64,000 bases of DNA from the NCBI GenBank assembly GCA_003833135.1, contig QZLH01000034.1, positions 41,821 through 105,820 on the forward strand, read 5' to 3'. Every line of letters begins with the position of its first letter. Positions within the stretch are counted from its first letter, which is position 1. Of the stretch, positions 22,778 through 33,051 are shown piece after piece. The translations under genes were made by a program, and so were the position numbers. This DNA is from Oehlia diaphana. Lineage: Eukaryota > Glomeromycota > Glomeromycetes > Glomerales > Glomeraceae. The notes beneath the pieces were generated by a model. That model saw only the letters and a program-made list of their open reading frames with translations. It made no database searches and was not told where the DNA came from.

Positions 22778-25111
22778 TCAAATGCCACTGACCTGTAATT
22801 GTAAAGCCCGCTGAGCCAAAGAGACGAATTGGGTACTCATTCGTACACTTTTGAACTCATCATCATGAAATAAAGTGTACAATATTAAGCTTGTCCAATT
22901 TTTTATTAGATGGATAATGGAGATTTTGGGTTGCATTGTACCATGTACTATCCAAATTTTGTTCGTAGAGATTTTTTTCAGCACTCCTTCAAAGTATTCG
23001 TAGAGTTGTTTTTTTCGTTGTCACGATGCTAATTGGCGATGGCAGCAACATTAACAGAAGAATAATCAACATTTTGCACAAGCTGCTCAGAGGCAGTCAA
23101 AATATCCTTCATTGAGAGCCAAGGAGTACTTGCAACTCATTTATTTAGCTTCCCGCCTTCCTCTGATGAGTTTATATCTAGCTCAGCTGCATCTGCGATG
23201 CATCAGTCATCCTTCAGCATAAGCCTAAGATGCAAGGAAATAAGAAATATATGATTTACCCATTCTCAGATCCAGTTAACCAAAATCCTGTTAAATTCAC
23301 CACCAATATTTCTTTGACCATCCATCACATGCAGGTTTAAACGACCGTTCGTATGCTCTAGAACAATGTCTTTTGTCAAAGAACTGGATGTCTGTCTTCA
23401 AAATAGAGACTACACATGCTTGTACAATTTAGGAAAAACTCGTCGTCGAATCAGACCATATTTTAAAATTTTTCTCATAAACGTTATCTCTCAGCTGTCA
23501 AGAATTCTACTAGTCTTCTTTCTCCGGAATCAATTATCGACACAAAACCGAAAAAACCAGTCGAAGAAGGTCTATGGTAGATATGGCATCAGCATCATCC
23601 ATAGTAAGCGTCTCATCATATTTCTAAACGTACCATAACAAGATAAAAGTTTAACGAGTCTTCTTTCTTTGCCAAGTTTATTAATAATACTGCTCTTTTT
23701 ATTTGTTTAGTAATCCTTTTTTGTCAGCCTCTTAGCTTTCCAGCCACAATTAAATAAATTTCTTTTATAAGTTTATATACTCTGGCCAACTGGAGGACTT
23801 TGTGGAAGCACTTTTGTTGATGATCAATGCTCAGCATTACACAATAATTAATCTATGTTCTTTATTAATCACGTCTTCCTCCATCTCAGAAGAAATCCTT
23901 GTGAGCCTCTGTATAATCTAATTATTATAATCAGCTTTTCACAAAGGCAGGCAAAAGCAGCATGCCTGTTAAATAACAGAATCGTGGTTAGATTTTTTAA
24001 ATCTCGTATATGTGCACACACATGACAGGAAGTACATATATCTCCAACCAGCTTCATACCCGTTTGTCCATGCGTAAGTATCTCGATGACCTCCGGATCA
24101 ATAAAATTTTATACAAACTCTTCACTTGTAATTCGGATTATGATACGGGTTCTTGACGTTAAATGGATTTCAGACAGAGAATGCTAAGAGGCCAATCGCG
24201 ACTGCAGACCAGAAAGCAAACATTTCCCTCGTATTTTTAATGCCATGAAGAGTTTCCAGGAACAAGATCCTATTGCTCTATATAATTTATTATACTCATC
24301 AATGAATAAAGCAACATATTTTTCTCAACCTTTTTTCATTTTTCTTAAATGCCAGAAATAAGTCACTAGCAGATCTGAAATAATCAGCTTCAAAATATTG
24401 GCGAGCATTGAACGTTAACGTGCTCAAGAATTTTTCTGTTCCGTAGAAAAAAGAGAGAGGAAACAATTAGATCGTTCAATGTGGCAATCAGTTGATTTAA
24501 ACAAGAATCAGAACCTACCGAATGCAAAATCTATTCATCTTCCAATCCACAACAGTGTAGACTCTTGCACCATAAAACGCCACAAACTCACCTTATCCTT
24601 ATTTTTTTATTTCTTATTTTTTAATTTTTAATTTTTAATTTCTTATTTTTAATTCTTATTTTTTAACTTTAAATTTCTTGTTTTTTAAAATTTTAATTTC
24701 TCTCTCATAATATATTTTTTAATACAGGTAAAATATTTTTACCTTACATTTATATTTTGTTTTCCATAAGATCCTTTGGCAGCATAATAACTCGCTTGCA
24801 CAAGTTGTTAATTCTTCAACAAAGTAAAACCATATCACGCTCCCTTCTCTAATGGTACCACTAGTTGTCCATTTTCTTCTCTTTTCTTCTGTGACTATAG
24901 AGAAAAATTCGTAAGAAGAATGTATAGTTAAGTATGAAACCATTCCTATATCATATTTCTTACTTTTTTCGTGGCTTTTCTTTTCTATTGAGATCTGATG
25001 GTTGTAATGACAGAAGCATATTCGATATTTATTAACAAATGTGACATCAGACCCAATCGATATTCTGTTACTGCATATTTCTTGTTCGAGAAGTAAAAAA
25101 TTGGAAGACAC
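22778..25111 (-). pseudogene. Decayed Crinkler-like P-loop NTPase + nuclease-type gene
   Basis: The minus strand carries collinear fragments of one large protein in shifting frames, broken by many stops and frameshifts. In order: a possible P-loop region near 24.85 kb (SGTIREGSV); a Walker-B-like VALFIDEYNKLYRA at about 24.30 kb; a sensor-like strand and NPFNVKNPYHNPNY near 24.15 kb; DPEVIEI near 24.09 kb; FACLCEKLI near 23.95 kb; EFNRILVNWI near 23.30 kb; STNKIWIVHGT and HDDEFKSVRMS near 22.85-22.98 kb. This order and wording recall the large family of Crinkler-like NTPase/nuclease proteins abundant in arbuscular mycorrhizal fungi. The assignment rests on remembered family style, not a search. 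G+C is higher than in adjacent spacers. A T-rich insert at 24600-24720 separates the first fragment, whose membership is least certain. Confidence 0.5.
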
Positions 25112-25910
25112 TTACCAGTGGTGGTGACTATGATGATGATATGTACGTGATCATCTGGAGGTTAATAATTAGGATGAAAAATTCTAAAATTCTAGTCTTC
25201 TTTTCATTAAGTTTGTCCTCTGTCCTTTTCGGCAGAAGCTTCTTTAGGCTATGCTTTAGTCTTTTTAGCTCAACCTTCCAAAGATTAATATTGCTAGAAT
25301 TATTATTAAATTCTTTTCTCTTATCCTGGATAAGCGTTTGAAATTCGTGATGGTAAATTTGCTAATTTCATTTCAACCTTACTATAACCTTTGAATTTAT
25401 CGCTTTGAAATATTGTCAAAAGTGTTGCCTAGAAGTAAACAAGTTACCAACATGATCATTCCATAGATATTTTGTGAGTAGGTGGTAAAATAAGTTTTAG
25501 AATTTAATTTATCAGTACGCAAAAATAACGCGGTTCTCCAATTTTCAGATTTTCGCGCGCATTTATTTTATGAATTTTTAATTTCGGTTGTACAATTGTC
25601 CATATTTGACTAATATGGCTTTGTGTGGTACAGATTTAAAGATAAAGCGCATGTATCATAGTTTGAAGTATTGACGAAAAATTATTAGGACTATATTCAA
25701 TTAAGCTATGAATGTTGTTGAATGGAATATATTTTTTTCAGGTTTGATTGTGCCTTTACGAGAAATGCTTTCAGAACCTGCAAATCAATACCTATTTATC
25801 ATTCAGAAGTCCCGAGAAATTTAGCATTGAAAGGCAAAAGATAAAATTTTCTTCGGAAGGCTTTTACTAAGGTTAATGTTTTTTTATTTTCGATATTGCA
25901 TATCTTATAT
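25112..25910. other. Relic-bearing spacer, no intact gene
   Basis: No convincing frame. It lies between the NTPase pseudogene and the duplicated TMBIM fragment. Confidence 0.4.
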
Positions 25911-25911
25911 A

Positions 25912-26325
25912 TATTAGTAGAAACGGGAGGTAGACGAGTAGTTGGCAAGAAAAACCAGATATACCGTAAGACATTTTGTATCATATAAAATTTTATTGAT
26001 TTGATTTTGTAATTACAGAGTCAACAAGAACAAGAATTGAAAATAGTTGAATTTAATGAATTAGGATGGTGATGGATGATGCGATAAATTGACTTTGAGA
26101 AACTATCTCGAAAATATCATGTGCAGAAAGACAATCTTAGAGAATCAAGATTTATATCAGTATCGCGTAAAGAGGTGAACGAGAAAAAGGTCATAGAAGT
26201 TTAGAATAACAATAAAACACAAAAAGATTAGAGTAAATAGGCACCTTCAATTAACTAAAAAATAATTCCTCAATTCTGATTAATTTTATACAGAATGGCT
26301 AAAGCTTGAGACATGCTCAGAATAA
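25912..26325 (-). pseudogene. Truncated duplicate of the TMBIM gene 5' end
   Basis: Reading the minus strand from 25978, ATGTCTTACGGTA and then TTTTTCT..CCA and CCCGTTTCTAC match the start of the TMBIM gene (21823 downward) over about 60 bp. Upstream, matches to its promoter continue: GATTTTGTAATTACAGAG, then GTAAATA..GCACCTTC and AATTTTATACAGAAT. The frame is not maintained and later exons are missing. Same orientation as the parent, about 4 kb away. Confidence 0.75.
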
Positions 26326-26452
26326 AATATGGGATTAAATTTTTAAATTTATTACCAGATTATAATTAAACAAAATTCAAAAAGTTTCTTAGAATGATAT
26401 TATTATAATACTTCCTATTAGAGGCACAGATTTTTGATATTAAAATGTTATT

Positions 26453-26569
26453 ACCAAGACGTAAGGCAAAGATTGTAGACGTAAGCCAAAGTTTGCCAAG
26501 ACGTAAGCCAAAAGTTTGCTAAGACGTAAGGTAAAGTTTGCCAAAACGTAAGTCAAAAGTTGCCAAGAC
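26453..26569. repeat. Minisatellite, ~22-bp unit x5
   Basis: About five imperfect copies of CCAAGACGTAAGCCAAAGTTTG in tandem, each with one to four changes. Confidence 0.8.
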
Positions 26570-27276
26570 TCTAAATATATCCGAGATAAAAAATTGGTCG
26601 ATCCATCTAATGATTGTAAGATTATATATTTGATTTTTTTATGATTATTCGTTGGATGGTACAGATTTTGCATATCTCAACTGATGTTTGCGTTTTTAGT
26701 TAGATTATGAGAGAAATGAAAACTAGAACAGAAAAAAGTTTTTTTCTAGAACCATAATATAATAGTTTCTTTCATCATATAAGGTCATGATTTTCGTAGT
26801 TAGTTATAAAATGAGGGATCTTATGTATTGTGAATTTGTGTAATAGCATGTATATTATCTTTAATATATGTTTCTCTGAGAGAAATTTATTGATTAGTCA
26901 AAGATTCAATAATATTGAACATGATCTGATTGTCAAACATGTGTCAAACAATGTCAGGTACAACCTATCGCTTCGATCTATATGCAAGTTAAAATATTGT
27001 TATCTATTACAGTAATGATTTTAATTCGTAATTTACAAATTGTAAAGAGATCAAAAATTTTTTAATCATATGATACAAAAAAATTTTTTTAATTTCAATT
27101 ATTTTAATTGAATAATAAATTAAATGAATAATTATATGATACAAAAATAATTTTTTTTATTGAACAATAAATTAAAATGAATAATTATGTTATGTTATAG
27201 TAAGAAGGTAGGTAAATTACTTGATTTCTCACGTTATCATACTAATTTATATTTAGTAAATATCGAAGATAAATTA
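26570..27276. other. AT-rich intergenic
   Basis: This is the 3' flank of the ZIP gene. 'TATGATACAAAAA' recurs near 27069 and 27137. No gene is seen. Confidence 0.45.
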
Positions 27277-28597
27277 TTAGGAACCAGCAAGACTAAATAA
27301 TGAAGTGACAATTGCAAAGAAGATTAACCCAGAGAATATGGAATAAGTTACATATTTGTCTTTAGGATCATAGTGATGTGCCATTGGCAACATACCATGT
27401 AAAATTGCATATAATAAACCAGCTGTAACTACTGAAAAAATAACACCTGATACAGCTTCATTCCATATTGTAACGAAAAGAACGTATCCCAAAACGGCTC
27501 CTAACAATTGAGAGATAATTCCTACGGTTGCCGCAATAAAAAAAGCTTTCCAACGTGACCCTGTTGAATAAAGTATTGGTAGGGAAATGATAAGTCCTTC
27601 GGGAATTTTACTAGAAATTTGGGAAAGTTATTTCATTAATATTTAAATAACATTAATAATATTTGTTTTTTTTTTTTTATTGAAAAGTATATATTTACTG
27701 TAAAGAAAGTGCGATCGCGAAAAGAATTCCGATACGTTCATTTCCAAGTGTTGTGGTGAATGACGCTAATCCCTCAGGAAAATTGCTAGATAATTATTGT
27801 ATTATAACAAAGAAATTACATTAAAAAGAATTTTTTTTTTTTTCATCAAGTTCAAATATTTATCTTTTAACTTACTGAAGTGCTAGTGCAGTAGCAATTT
27901 GAATGCCCAAAGATTTAAATCTTTTAGCTTGTGCTGCGTCCACGAGTCCCGCGTGGTTCGCAGCTAAACCATTTTCATTAGTTTTTGTTTCTGCTGATGA
28001 TGGTGATTCATGACTTTCAGCATCAATATTATCAACCTTAACTTCTTTGATTTCAGTTTTTACAGAATCAAAGTTTCCTTCACTCACATTTCGTTTTTTG
28101 TATTTTTTAACAAAATGTTTTACAGTCATAATTAATAATGTTGTAAATATGAAAATCGATGTAGCTACTAAGGTTGAGTATTTTTTATCAAAGAGCCGTG
28201 AAGCAGTGAATGAAGAAGCGGCCTCGGGGAAAAGATCTCCCAATGTAAGTGATAATAAAATTCCGGAAGCAAATGCAAGTGATCCTGCAAGAAAACCTTT
28301 GGATTCGGTGATTTTAATGTGAGCGAGAAATGGAATGTAGGGAAACAAGTAGTCGAGAAAAGGTGTAAGAGACCCAAGAGCAGATGAGATAGCCGCCATT
28401 GCCGTTAGACCAAAAGCAAGACCTACATTTCCTTCGGCCAAAGTACTTTGTTTTTCATTTGCAAAAACGGATGGGGCTTTAGCAGGAGGGCCTGCGTCTT
28501 CGTGTCCATCGTCCACACCGCCATGGGCATGAATAAGAGTTATTACAAAAAACGTCAAGATATAAAAAACTAAATTCAATTTTTTAATGAAAGACAT
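27277..28597 (-). CDS. ZIP-family metal (zinc/iron) transporter (3 exons, 380 aa)
   Basis: Exons are 28597-27876, 27785-27699 and 27610-27277 (phases 2 and 2; 1143 nt). Both introns split a codon that becomes His, recreating the two ZIP signatures: H241-NFPEG in one helix and H270-KIPEG in the next. These residues form the binuclear metal site in the family. The N-terminus has a signal-like hydrophobic segment followed by a His/Asp/Gly-rich stretch (HAHGGVDDGHED), typical of lumenal or extracellular metal-capturing tails. A long charged loop (about 170-235) separates TM3 from TM4, as usual. The spacing resembles Zrt3/GufA-type ZIPs, so an intracellular (vacuolar) site releasing zinc to the cytosol is possible. 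It is divergent from a copper-binding surface protein gene 0.93 kb away. Confidence 0.92.
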
Positions 28598-29531
28598 TCT
28601 TAAATCCTAAATAAATAAAATTTAATAAAAAGAAAAAAGAAAAAAGAAAAAGAAATTAAAAAAAAATTATTTTAATAAGTAATATATATTTATATATCGT
28701 TGCAGAAAAAAAAAAGGACAAAGAAAAAGGACTTTTTGGGATAATTTTATATTGAATGCAGATGAAACATAATATACACGAAACATATGTTTTTATTAAT
28801 CAAGTTGATCAAAATTGTCAGTTTTCAGTTTAGTTTTTTTTTTTATACATACCGCCAAAAATCAGTAATTAAACTGAATAAAAAGAAAAATGAATTTTTT
28901 CATCAAGTAAAGAAAACTTGAATATATTGCCAAGAAATCAAGATATGATTAAACTTAATCTTCTACCGATCGGGCACCATGGTATAACAGAAGCCATATC
29001 TTATTTACGATAAGGTATTTATGGTTATATTTCATCAGGAGAACTAACTGAATTTGTGACGCAAAAAAAATGGTGAAAGTTACGTTCATTTTGTGTGTAT
29101 CACATTAATTTTTTTTCTCGTATTCTCATAATAAAAACAATAATATAATTTACAGATTGTAAAACGACAGGTTCCCCTTTTAATTTAAATGGTTATAAAC
29201 TTATTTTTTAAACAAGTTTCTGAAGCTTCTATTGAGAAAAATTATCCATTTAAAGTAAATTTGATAAACTAAATATTTATCAAATAATAATATCGACGTA
29301 CAAAATTGTCTCAAGTAACATAAATCAAACCTTTTATAGCCATTGTACTCCCTTCATCTTAAGATAATCTGAACTTTATCTTAATAAAAATTTTACAATG
29401 ATTGGTACGTTATGGTCCATTAAAAATTCAAATGGAGATAACCCCCCAAAAATTACGTTATAAATGTTCCCACATTTCAAACCTTTTCACCTATAAAGAA
29501 TTCATTTACTATAAGAATTTATTAAAAAAAT
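28598..29531. promoter_or_regulatory. Shared intergenic region of divergent ZIP and BIM1-like genes
   Basis: A 934-bp spacer between two divergent metal-related genes. Upstream of the ZIP start are A-rich runs and TATATATTTATATATC near 28682. Toward the BIM1-like gene, TATAAAGA at 29492-29499 lies 33 bp before the ATG. I see no clear metal-response element. Confidence 0.45.
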
Positions 29532-30321
29532 ATGAATACTTCAAAAACTTTTTTCGTTTTCTTTATCTTTTTCTTCGTTTTAATTTCTTCCACATGTGCT
29601 CATTTTCAATTTGAAAATCCTCCAACTAGAGGACATGGCGAGGGCACCATGTCACAACCTCCTTGTGGAGGTTATAATAACGTAAATACTAATGCTATAA
29701 CACAATTTCCCGTTACAGGTGAGTTAGAAAATTCTTAATAGAAGGTTATTTCCCACGGCGTCAAATTAGTCGTTGGTTTAGAAATTTCTTTTTTTGTGAA
29801 AAAACAGCTTATAAAAGCACGCCGTCTCGATAATCTTGAATTTAATCTCCTGTCATAAATTACCGTTATTTTTTATATAATATAGAGGGTCGAGTAACGA
29901 CTGAATACGAAGATGGTAATGGTGTTATGGTTATCAACTACGCTCCTACTGTCAATGATACTTTCATGCCTGTTTCAGGTATAATAAATACTTCAATTTC
30001 AAATTATTGGATTTCATTTTATTTAAAAGTTAAAAGATTAAACACTAATTAATATTTTTTTTTTTAACAGAAAATGTTACAATTAATGTTTCCAAACCAC
30101 AACAAATTGTTACACTAGTTGATCTTTCAAAAGCCGGTGTCAAATCTGGAGATCAAGGAGTGCTTCAAGCTGTCTATACAGGAGCGGAAGGATCTTGGTA
30201 TCAATGTGCTGATATTAAGGTTGTAGATGCCAAGACAACCAGTGGAGCTTCATTTATTATTGGTACCTCTGTAACCGCTTTATTCACGACTATTTTAGTC
30301 TCTTTTTTTATGATTATTTGA
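29532..30321 (+). CDS. BIM1-like/X325 copper-binding GPI-type protein (3 exons, 176 aa)
   Basis: Exons are 29532-29718, 29886-29978 and 30071-30321, all joined in phase 1 (531 nt). A 23-residue signal peptide ends ..SSTCA and the predicted mature chain starts with His24 (HFQFENPPTRG). An N-terminal histidine followed by PPxRG and PPCGG is the signature of the LPMO-like copper proteins (X325/BIM1 family), where the His amine and side chain bind copper. Mature Cys45 and Cys139 (WYQCADIKVVDA) are the only two cysteines and could form the family disulfide. The C-terminus is small residues then a hydrophobic tail (TALFTTILVSFFMII), fitting GPI attachment. In Cryptococcus, Bim1 aids copper uptake at low copper; other members may act in cell-wall or symbiosis contexts. 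Role here is inferred. Confidence 0.9.
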
Positions 30322-31000
30322 TTATGACTTTAAATTAATGATTTTCGTGTAATACTGATTTATCCATATGTAATGTAATATATACTTAAATAAAAATAAG
30401 TATTTAAATTTTAAAAGAGTGAGAGATAATTCGATTTTCGAAAATCGGATATTAATGCATATCAGATTTACTATTAAGTCCCCGACGACCTTTACAAACA
30501 ATCCGCACATCAGGTTTCACAATACCTGTTGACCAAAAAAGCTTGAAAAAACTTTAGCGGATTCGATAAAAATAAATAGTAAATGCACTTCAAACTCATC
30601 GTAAATTCATCTAACTTTAATTTTGCGAATACTAAATAAAAGTTATACGTTCTTTGATGCTGTTAAGCTGTAATTATTTCAATTTTTTCGTAATAGTAAT
30701 ATACTATAACTTTAGCATATAAACATTGTATAGCATGTGATAAATCATGTTAATAAACCTCTTTAATAGCGCGAACAGGGACGATGATTTATGGCGTTTC
30801 GCAATAAATCACAAAAGTCACAAAATTTTGTGATAAATACATTAACCACTACATAATTTGAAAAAAAGTGTCCCGAAAAATCACGTGACATTTTCATCAC
30901 AGGGTGTCTACTTTTCATAGGTAATTGAAGAACAGAAATTTTTACGGCTTTTTACCATTTCGTGCCATTTTTTTTTTAGATTACGTTGAAATAGTCATAA
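30322..31000. other. Intergenic, no gene seen
   Basis: AT-rich. 'CACAAAATTTTGTGATAAATAC' type palindromic sequence near 30818-30839 recurs at about 31674-31695, part of the direct repeat described for this region. Confidence 0.45.
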
Positions 31001-31130
31001 ATCTGCGGGCTGCGGCATTTACTGCTCAGTACTGCAGTAATGGGACAAATTTCACATAGGTTCCACAACAAAATACAAAATTAGCAAATTTACTTTATAC
31101 CGTCGGAGCGCGAAACGTTACGTCACGTGA

Positions 31131-31322
31131 TTTTCACCCTCTCTATAGCGAATTTTTATATAGTGATTAACTTTATAACTTTCTATAATGCTATAATGAA
31201 GAAAAATTAGGTACAGATTTTTTTTTATATATAATAAATGACCCTCAGTATAAGTGAATTTCTCACTATAACGAATTTTAATCTCCAGTCTATGGAATTT
31301 ACTATAGTGAGGGTGAACTGTA
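31131..31322. mobile_element. pogo-like MITE A
   Basis: The left end TTTCACCCTCTCTATAGCGAA and the inverted right end (ACTATAGTGAGGGTGAACTG) form imperfect terminal repeats over about 190 bp. A TA follows the right end. CAGTT-type ends with 'CACCCTC' are typical of pogo/Tigger-like elements. Confidence 0.55.
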
Positions 31323-31750
31323 TGTGATTTGTGATGAAAAACACTAATGTGATAAGATATTATATTTTTATAATAGAAACAAATTTCTTTTTAACTAATA
31401 TTAGCAAATTTTTTTTTTTAGAACGGTTTAAGCGTTAATAGAATGCTATGGAATATTGAAAATTTTGAGTCACTAAAAGTGATTATTTTTGTTCCTTGTT
31501 AGATTGGATCAAAATACTGCTTAGAACTATCATTCTATAGTTCTATGCAATCTCATTAAATTTCTTTCTAATTTAATATTAATAACACGATGCGTTATCG
31601 ACTTTTACGGTGCTAAAAACTCTTGCAGTAATTTATAAAAAGACAGAAATTACGTGGTGATTTCACAATGAATCAAAATTTTGTGATAAATACAAATTTT
31701 ACATTAAATCATCACATATTGACATATAATTTTGCCAAATTTATCCTTTA

Positions 31751-31891
31751 GTCAGTTTCGGTCTTTCGGAAGAGAAGCCCATTCCAGAGAGGAAACCTTT
31801 GCTGAAAATAAACTCTGATCCTATATCGAAAGAAGATACCCAGGCATATTGGGACTGGTGTGAACGACACCGATGGGATAATAAGCCTTGA
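31751..31891 (+). pseudogene. Coding-like exon fragment, unidentified
   Basis: A 46-codon frame with balanced composition unlike its surroundings (SEEKPIPERKPLLKIN, then EDTQAYWDWCERHRWDN) ends at TGA. It is preceded by a T-rich stretch ending in TAG, which could be a splice acceptor. No start or partner exon was found, so it is probably a gene fragment captured in the repeat region. Confidence 0.35.
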
Positions 31892-32212
31892 ATCAAAAAG
31901 TCATGGGAGAAAATAATCAATGAATTATTCGACAATGCACATAATTCCACACAAATTCCACACAATATCCACACAATTACATCCAATTTCCACATAATTT
32001 CCACACAATCTGCGGGCTGCGGCATTTACTGATTAGTAACGGGAGAAATCATTCTGGTACAGTTTATAGTCTGTTCCAAGTTATCATATATCATAAAATA
32101 TTATGAAAAGCGTCACATCTCAAAATAAGTTCACAACGACACAACGTTAGTTTAAATTGCACACAAATTATTTTATACCGCCACAAAAAAATATGAATTA
32201 ATCACGTGATTT

Positions 32213-33051
32213 CTGGAGGTTTGATATTTAATAACTGAGCAACTTGGAATGGGGATTTATCTTTTATTATAATTTATATTCTTTCTTATTAAAAGTATTC
32301 CTTTTTTTTTAAAAAAAAAGAAAATATTAATATTAAAGCGCATATCTATCGCTCTATTATTAATGAATGTTAGCCATTATGTAACATATTATCAGAGATT
32401 CTACTTTGATAAATTCCTTTCATACTCTTGAATTGAATAAAAGTCAGGTTAATACTAACCAATAGTAATTAACACCTTTTCGTCAACTTATATTCGTTTC
32501 ACGATTCGATGAAACGATTATAAATTGGCGAAAATCTAAATCTGATGAAAATTTAAATCATGATTCATCTAGAAATGGTGAAGAAAAGATCATATTTTAA
32601 AATTAAAATAATTCACTTATAATTGTATAAACAAAAGAGTTTGTAATTGTCTATTTTTATTATAATTTTTTTCTAATATTATTTACAAGACAGATTTTTT
32701 GGTTAAATTGATCATTGGTACTAAACATCGTTTTATATTAATCATTAAATCTTCTAAAGTAATAAATGTTTAATGAAATGTTTGGAAATTTTCAAAAATA
32801 TTTGAATGGTTTGTTTAATATGAGTTTAAATAGAAAAGGAAGAAAAGTTGCGCTAGACGCACTTACACGAGGGAAAATGGATAAATAAATAAATAAAAAA
32901 GAATCACTTAAATTTTGTTATAATTAATGCTGGATCAATCTATCTTTTATTCTCTTTATGAAACTTTTTACTTTAATTTGAAATTCTAAAAGTAACTCAA
33001 TTCCAATGATTTTATTTATATACATGTTATAAATTAAATGTCTTAAAAAAT
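32213..33051. other. AT-rich intergenic
   Basis: This is the 3' flank of the APKD-repeat gene. No gene or repeat array is evident. Confidence 0.45.

Larger units (their letters stand above)
31001..32212. repeat. Direct-repeat pair ~1 kb apart
   Basis: AATCTGCGGGCTGCGGCATT at about 31002 recurs at about 32007. Each copy is followed by similar sequence: a GTAATGGGA/GTAACGGGA step, a CACAAC-rich stretch, TTTATACCG and ATCACGTGATTT. The matches extend over roughly 130-200 bp with divergence. No LTR termini or internal polyprotein are seen. Confidence 0.6.

Noticed and set aside
31001..32212. LTR retrotransposon
   Set aside because: The direct repeats lack TG/CA ends, a primer-binding site and any gag-pol sequence between them.
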